The notes below the pieces were generated by a model. The model ran no database searches and was not told where the DNA came from. It worked only from the letters and a program-made list of their open reading frames with translations. The translations under genes and the position numbers were made by a program. From Diplolepis rosae (Eukaryota; Arthropoda; Insecta; Hymenoptera; Diplolepididae), in assembly GCA_030998225.1 (NCBI GenBank), contig JAPYXD010000723.1, forward strand, positions 20,992,001 through 21,056,000: a stretch of 64,000 nucleotides of DNA, read 5' to 3'. Positions 62,701 to 64,000 of the stretch are shown here, piece by piece (positions within the stretch are counted from its first letter, which is position 1; every line of letters starts with the position of its first letter).

Positions 62701-63560
62701 CAATTCGGGTAATTAAAATTCTCGCAGGACTGATCGCGCCTCGGCTTCATCTCGGCTTTGCCTCAGCTACGTCTCAATTACGCCTTGGCTTCGATCTCCT
62801 GCGAGCATTGTCGCTGTCGCGTAATAATCCTCATTTTGCGCCTAGGCACATAATATACTATTCTAACCATCGTACTGACTTGAAACTTTGTATACGCACT
62901 GATATTAGATGGTATTCTTTTAGAGTAGTAACACATTTACGATAACAACACCATCTTTCGAGAAGTCACAGACTTATTGAACAGCCCTCGTAATACGAAA
63001 TTTTTAATTTAATAACAATTGTAACTACGTGTTTATTTTCTTTTAGATTTTTTCACAATAAAAATAGTATTTTTTTAAATTTTAGTATCCAGTACCTGTT
63101 ACTTTTTATTTAAAAAGGGTGCTTTTTATAAAAATGTATGGTTAACATTTTTTTGAAGTAAAAAGACAAATCAAACTCGAGCTTTTGATATTACTTATGA
63201 CTTCAGAATACTTGTAGGAATTAACGAAACCCTGTTTTAATCGACTCTTTAAATTGGGATAAATGTACCTAGCAGAAGGTGAGTCTTCTTTGCTGCCACG
63301 ACGAGCTTCGGCACTGCGAGCAAGAAGAGGTCCAATATCTGTTCGAGCCATCGCTGATTCACTTCTTCGTTCTTGAGTTGTAGCGGATGGAGCTATTGTG
63401 GATGGTCGTGTTTCAGTCTCTGATTCCTCATCGGTTTCGGATTCTGTTTCTTCTGAGGAACTGGTCGTTTCATCATCATCGTCTTCTTCCTCTTTCTTTT
63501 TCAGTTCTTCTCTTGCTGGTATTTGCGTTACTTGAGGAGGTGAAGGAGCTGTTCGGTTAC
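47360..63560 (-). CDS. tn: TRIM32/thin/nhl-1-type NHL-repeat protein, 5'-partial gene
   Basis: This is the C-terminal part of a TRIM-NHL protein. NHL isoform exons on the minus strand, in order, are 63560-63269, 52107-51661, 50140-49997, 48500-48356, 48231-47950 and 47791-47360 (stop TAA at 47360-47362). All junctions are GT-AG and in frame, giving 579 residues plus stop. Six NHL repeats form a beta-propeller, which in this family binds protein or RNA partners. The RING, B-box and coiled coil that give ubiquitin-ligase activity would be to the right of the window. The NHL sequence lacks the divergent pattern of Brat and Mei-P26 and does not look like Wech/TRIM71, so thin (TRIM32, C. elegans nhl-1) is the likely ortholog by elimination. 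An alternative terminal exon is described separately. A candidate poly(A) signal (minus AATAAA) is at 46789-46794. Confidence 0.85.
47950..48231 (-). CDS. tn: thin-like gene: NHL repeats 2-3
   Basis: On the minus strand the acceptor is tttaaatag and the donor is cag|gtaaat. It starts VFDGNGNFMKEFGTYGSGEG, giving repeat 2 (LAGVAVNRIGQFIIADRYNH) and repeat 3 (YPWGITTDALGFIYVCDKEN, then HRVQ). Both ends are in phase 0. The 94 codons are conserved in register with the NHL consensus. Confidence 0.95.
48356..48500 (-). CDS. tn: thin-like gene: NHL repeat 1
   Basis: On the minus strand the acceptor is gatgataacag before 48500 and the donor is caa|gtaagt. After completing an Arg codon it reads GQYLLKRRQLFKFGMRGSEA and GCFTWPRGLAVGPDNSIVVA, then DSSNHRVQ. 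This is the first NHL repeat, with its FG-turn, PRGLAV strand and NHR signature. It ends in phase 0. Confidence 0.93.
48642..49147. mobile_element. CACTGAAAAAA-ended element in thin-like intron
   Basis: The left CACTGAAAAAATCAGTAG and right ACTATTTTTTTCTAGTG are diverged inverted ends. The interior has repeated GTAGTTRTATTAACTACTTT words in both orientations. It is about 506 bp and non-coding. Confidence 0.65.
49140..49990. repeat. Degenerate tandem repeat of about 190 bp, roughly five units
   Basis: Units share GCATTCAGGGGTATTTTG, ATAAAAATTTC.TTTG, AGGGTCAAATAAC, AATCAAATGAAAGTT.T, ATTTTGCATTAATTCTA and AACAAGCCAATAAATAAAAC in the same order. Divergence is high, so the array is old. The first unit may overlap the element before it. 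Confidence 0.6.
49997..50140 (-). CDS. tn: thin-like gene: linker exon before NHL repeats
   Basis: On the minus strand the acceptor is gcaacctccag (a weak pyrimidine tract) and the donor is ag|gtaagt. It reads RLSLGLPLRQPGQTSFESSD, DDQKNPSGSPTSPIAAPAIP and AAAGSST, ending with two bases of Arg. Phase 2 at both ends fits the neighbouring exons. No known domain was recognised. The strong donor and GC-rich coding-like composition support it. Confidence 0.75.
50141..51660. other. Intron of the thin-like gene
   Basis: AT-rich; no exon or element with clear ends was seen. Confidence 0.5.
51661..52107 (-). CDS. tn: thin-like gene: Ser/Arg-rich linker exon
   Basis: On the minus strand the acceptor is acttccag and the donor is ag|gtagga. 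The 148 complete codons read FLNKSRSQTTMAPPRERERE, a Pro/Glu stretch, then LARSRSSHNF and LARSRSTHAL as a repeated motif about 37 residues apart. A second pair, YLAAKYG and YLKNKYG, is also repeated. The protein is basic and Ser-rich, probably disordered, with potential phosphorylation sites. It enters and leaves in phase 2, matching both neighbours. GC content is well above the introns. Confidence 0.85.
52108..57383. other. Intron of the thin-like gene left of the alternative exon
   Basis: AT-rich sequence of 5.3 kb. A Tc1-like terminal sequence CACTACCGGTCAGAATTGTG then GGACCACC starts at about 52674, but no matching right end was found. The second copy of the TTAAGGCCG element is at 53783-53945. 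The minus-strand 3' untranslated region of the alternative exon (poly(A) signal 57079-57084) lies at the right end. Confidence 0.5.
53783..53945. mobile_element. TTAA-type short inverted-repeat element, copy 2
   Basis: Begins TTACGGCCGTATGGTAGAC and ends TACCAAACGGCCTTAA. It shares ACGACCGCTTTAT and TTTAAACAAATTTTCCAGAG with the copy at 303-503. The left TTAA has mutated to TTAC. Confidence 0.75.
57384..59187 (-). CDS. Alternative terminal exon: 600-residue acidic region with C-terminal membrane anchor
   Basis: On the minus strand the acceptor catttttttag precedes 59187. The frame is open for 600 codons to TGA at 57384-57386. After one base that completes an Arg codon, the protein reads YSSPRGSPAQTTTPTTTSMT. 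It then becomes Asn/Ser/Asp/Glu-rich (predicted disordered) and holds three related GW blocks: LLDDNGWVVKEED, SIGKNGWMTSDES and SIGEEGWVILDKD. It ends in the hydrophobic stretch MVTTVLCVSVLFYSVLFNLFM with nothing after it, the layout of a tail-anchored protein of the ER or mitochondrial outer membrane. Joined to 63269 the frame is kept (SPSA-R-YSSPRG). The conserved length and open frame argue for real coding sequence. I do not recognise the protein; it could also be a separate gene. A minus-strand AATAAA is at 57079-57084. Confidence 0.75.
59395..60421 (-). pseudogene. Mariner transposase pseudogene (HTH plus DD34D-type catalytic domain)
   Basis: The minus strand holds a helix-turn-helix N-terminal part (residues 1 to about 110), the first catalytic block VTVDETWIQY, the HHNNAPSHTS block and the third block PPYSPDLAPSDYFLF. 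It is broken by an in-frame TAG at 59801-59803 and by a frameshift near 59706-59712. The second catalytic Asp (HHDNAPSH in active members) is Asn here. Each of these defects alone should abolish activity. The N-terminal part is a single open frame from 60421 to 59801, and the C-terminal part is open from about 59706 to 59395. Confidence 0.92.
60869..60890. repeat. 11-bp repeat, two units, inverted orientation
   Basis: Two units in reverse complement (CGAAGCCGAGA and CAAAGCCGAGG) lie inside the same CTCGCAGGA/TCCTGCGAG frame as the other two arrays. This is the shortest version of the module. Confidence 0.75.
61378..61476. repeat. 11-bp tandem repeat, nine units
   Basis: Nine consecutive 11-mers follow the pattern YCTYRRCTWYG; typical units are TCTCGGCTTTG, CCTCAGCTACG and TCTCGACTATG. 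The array is bordered by the inverted flanks TGCTCGCAGGA on the left and TCCTGCGA on the right. Related arrays in the same insertion hold two units (60869-60890, opposite orientation) and five units (62739-62793). Confidence 0.85.
61918..62674 (-). mobile_element. Internally deleted Tc1/mariner-type element nested in the insertion
   Basis: Terminal inverted repeats read AAGGGTTTCCCAATAAGGG at 61918 and the complement, ending AACCCTG, at 62674. TA lies on each side (61916-61917 and 62675-62676). The 757-bp element carries only the first half of a transposase (62032-62562). It is inserted inside a repeat unit, so it is younger than the composite insertion. Confidence 0.85.
62032..62562 (-). pseudogene. 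Truncated Tc1/mariner transposase
   Basis: The 176-residue open frame starts MSSFTLPQRLEIVQLF. It contains two helix-turn-helix-like segments, including a conserved RRSQELGLSRMTTWRILR block and LHPYKMILAQELKPNDH. It then reaches the first catalytic motif IIFSDEAHF. Shortly after, the family sequence is lost (SRGTFGRYIL then stop). The second and third catalytic Asp are missing, so it cannot be active. The DNA-binding part is intact and could in principle still be made. Confidence 0.88.
62739..62793. repeat. 11-bp tandem repeat, five units
   Basis: Five 11-mers of the same family as at 61378-61476 and in the same orientation, with the same inverted flanks (CTCGCAGGA and TCCTGCGAG). The downstream CCTAGGCAC and ATAATATACTATT sequences are also shared. 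Confidence 0.8.
62993..63268. other. Intron sequence between the mariner and the shared exon
   Basis: AT-rich. The minus-strand frame from the shared exon would read on to GFVNSYKYSEV and beyond if the donor at 63268 were not used, but this looks like intron. Confidence 0.5.
63269..63560 (-). CDS. tn: thin-like gene: shared acidic/Ser-rich exon upstream of the isoform split
   Basis: On the minus strand the acceptor is ttttttcag before position 63560 and the donor is ag|gtacat at 63269/63268. After two bases of a Gly codon it encodes NRTAPSPPQVTQIPAREELK, a strongly acidic block (EEEDDDDETTSSSEETESET) and ARTDIGPLLARSAEARRGSK, ending SPSA plus two bases of Arg. It is predicted to be disordered. 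It ends in phase 2, which fits both the 52107 exon and the 59187 exon. Upstream exons lie beyond the window or were not found. Confidence 0.8.
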
Positions 63561-64000
63561 CTGAAAAAATCATCAGTTTTTTTAGAATCATTCATGTTTC
63601 TAGAAGTAAATCAGGAAAAATAAATAGAGACGAATTTTTGCAGCAATTTTAAAGATGTAAACATATTTAGAAAAATCGATTCTTTAATGACTATAGCATC
63701 ACAAAAACTTCAATATTTTTCTAGAAAAGTCTGGAAAATTTCTAAAAATTCTAAACCACTCTAAAATGTTTTAGAATCTGACAACTTATAAGTTTTTTGG
63801 ATTTTTAAATCCATTATGTGTTTTCAAAGATTTTCTAGAACAATATTGGAAGTTTCTGGAAAAATTTAAGTAACTTTTACAATGATCAACAAAATTAAAG
63901 AATATTTTAAAGAGGTTCAAAAATATTTCAGATTTTTTTTCGATCTTCTAAATATCGGATTTTGAACTTGTTATGAATGATATAAACTTTTATAAAAGCT
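63561..64000. other. Intron upstream of the shared exon (thin-like gene)
   Basis: AT-rich with runs resembling TTCTAGAAAATTT in both orientations. No upstream exon was found before the window ends. Confidence 0.5.

Larger units (their letters stand above)
60440..62870. mobile_element. Composite insertion of direct and inverted repeat modules
   Basis: The segment is built from repeated units. A unit of about 500 bp starting TGTGCCTCCGGCGCG at about 60452 recurs as a direct copy at about 60968 and as an inverted copy at about 61510-61915. Between units sit GC-rich modules starting near GTGCC/CCTAGGCAC sequences and holding 11-bp tandem repeats. Shared marks include TGCGCATG-type palindromes and the stretch CTAGATTAGATTC. 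No intact protein frame was seen. The whole separates the mariner 5' end from its gene. Confidence 0.75.
59330..62990 (-). mobile_element. Mariner-family element, dead and disrupted by a large nested insertion
   Basis: Near-perfect terminal inverted repeats begin CGAGGGCTGTTCAATAAG at 59330 and end with the reverse complement at 62990. Both are flanked by TA (59328-59329 and 62991-62992), the target duplication of Tc1/mariner elements. A normal mariner is about 1.3 kb; this one spans 3.66 kb because about 2.4 kb of other repeats is inserted between the transposase start (about 60421) and the 5' terminal repeat. It lies in the intron of the thin-like gene, in the same orientation. Confidence 0.9.

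Overview
The window looks like insect nuclear DNA. It is very AT-rich, its genes are split into short exons by large introns, and the non-coding DNA is packed with small inverted-repeat transposons and mariner-type elements. A parasitoid-like hymenopteran would fit, but the order cannot be proved from this sequence. Two conserved genes were recognised and both are partial at their 5' ends. They converge on an apparently gene-free stretch at 41.0-47.4 kb.

Positions 1-30520 hold no exon that I can assign to a known protein. The stretch contains many nested inverted-repeat elements: three TTAA-flanked families, elements starting CACTG or CACTC, a family with CTCTCTAAATC ends, a tRNA-like foldback and a longer repeat family present in at least three pieces. 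It also holds a few slightly GC-richer islands that might be untranslated exons. This DNA is either the long 5' intron of the first gene or intergenic.

Positions 30521-41020 (+) carry twelve exons of an animal-type CAMTA, a calmodulin-binding transcription activator. The domains run CG-1 DNA-binding domain, glutamine-rich and acidic linkers, TIG domain, ankyrin repeats and calmodulin-binding IQ motifs. Every visible junction keeps the reading frame and gives 1037 residues from the start of the window's first CAMTA exon. The N-terminal exon that normally precedes the CG-1 core was not found.

Positions 47360-63560 (-) carry the C-terminal half of a TRIM-NHL gene of the TRIM32/thin/nhl-1 type, with six NHL repeats. 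The N-terminal RING, B-box and coiled coil would lie to the right of the window. A shared upstream exon at 63269-63560 can be joined in frame either to the exons leading to the NHL propeller, or to a large exon at 57384-59187. That large exon encodes a 600-residue acidic, disordered segment ending in a C-terminal membrane anchor. The second route would replace the NHL propeller with a tail anchor, and it is the most interesting inference here.

Positions 59330-62990, inside that gene's intron, are a dead mariner. Its 5' end is split from its transposase by a complex insertion. The insertion contains direct and inverted copies of a module with 2, 9 or 5 units of an 11-bp repeat, plus a second, internally deleted Tc1/mariner element.
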